Shown: positions 5,309 to 5,309 of the stretch, one piece after another
How the letters are laid out: each line of letters starts with the position of its first letter
How positions within the stretch are numbered: position 1 is the stretch's first letter
Source: Promethearchaeota archaeon
GTDB lineage: Archaea > Asgardarchaeota > Lokiarchaeia > Sigynarchaeales > SOKP01
Direction of reading: 5' to 3'
NCBI GenBank assembly: GCA_014730295.1
Contig: WJIN01000153.1
Span: 1 to 5,309, forward strand
DNA length: 5,309 bases
Translations under genes and position numbers: made by a program
Notes under the pieces: model-generated
Database searches by the model: none
Told to the model about the DNA's origin: nothing
Seen by the model: the letters and a program-made list of their open reading frames with translations, nothing else

Positions 5309-5309
5309 G

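Larger units (their letters stand above)
4920..5309 (-). mobile_element. Right end of an IS200/IS605-family element (partial, continues off right edge)
   Basis: The C-terminal part of a TnpB gene is followed on the minus strand by a GC-rich hairpin and then TCAA (4923-4920). A hairpin just inside a tetranucleotide cleavage site is the layout of IS200/IS605 right ends, and TCAA is the right cleavage site of IS608. Elements of this family have no terminal inverted repeats and make no target duplication, so the exact boundary is inferred. Base composition changes sharply: 42-48% GC in three of four hand-counted 60-base stretches, against 20-40% in stretches of the neighbouring genes and gaps. 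This suggests later arrival than its surroundings. The left end and any tnpA lie outside the window. Confidence 0.75.

Noticed and set aside
1..5309. CRISPR array, tRNA or rRNA gene
   Set aside because: I looked for regularly spaced repeats and for tRNA T-loop and anticodon-arm patterns on both strands and saw none.

Overview
The window is AT-rich: hand-counted 60-base stretches run from about 20% to 40% GC outside the right edge. It looks like part of a surface-polysaccharide or glycosylation locus from a prokaryote, most likely an archaeon. The archaeal reading is inference. It rests on weak Shine-Dalgarno signals, a TATA-like A/T block centred about 25 bases before the gmd ATG, T-rich stretches instead of hairpin-plus-U terminators, and an IS200/IS605-type TnpB tail and right end of a kind I associate with archaea. 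An Asgard-like genome would fit, but nothing here proves it.

Layout. At 2-892 (+) is the rest of a family 2 glycosyltransferase of the dolichol/polyprenyl-phosphate sugar transferase type, whose start lies off the left edge. It converges on a three-gene minus-strand cluster across an AT-rich gap (893-1188) holding T-rich tracts and small inverted repeats. Read 5' to 3' on the minus strand, the cluster is gmd (4581-3520), then an fcl/colC-type GDP-sugar epimerase/reductase (3467-2520), then a ColD-type PLP enzyme (2523-1189) that overlaps its predecessor by 4 bp. A 338-bp stretch (4582-4919) follows, holding the presumed gmd promoter, a possible decayed coding remnant, an 8-bp hairpin and a short tandem repeat. 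From 4920 to the right edge lies the right end of an IS200/IS605-family element with the C-terminal part of tnpB (-), at visibly higher GC (42-48% in most hand-counted stretches).

How the genes fit together. Gmd converts GDP-D-mannose to GDP-4-keto-6-deoxy-D-mannose. That intermediate can go straight to GDP-L-fucose through the Fcl-type enzyme. Alternatively, the ColD-type enzyme can remove the 3-hydroxyl, after which an Fcl-like (ColC) enzyme gives GDP-L-colitose. The PLP enzyme carries the diagnostic Ser-His-His in place of the Schiff-base lysine and lacks the iron-sulphur cysteines of the CDP-sugar E1 enzyme. The best overall reading is therefore a compact GDP-colitose (3,6-dideoxyhexose) cassette, chemistry best known from Gram-negative O antigens. 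This is the most interesting content of the window.
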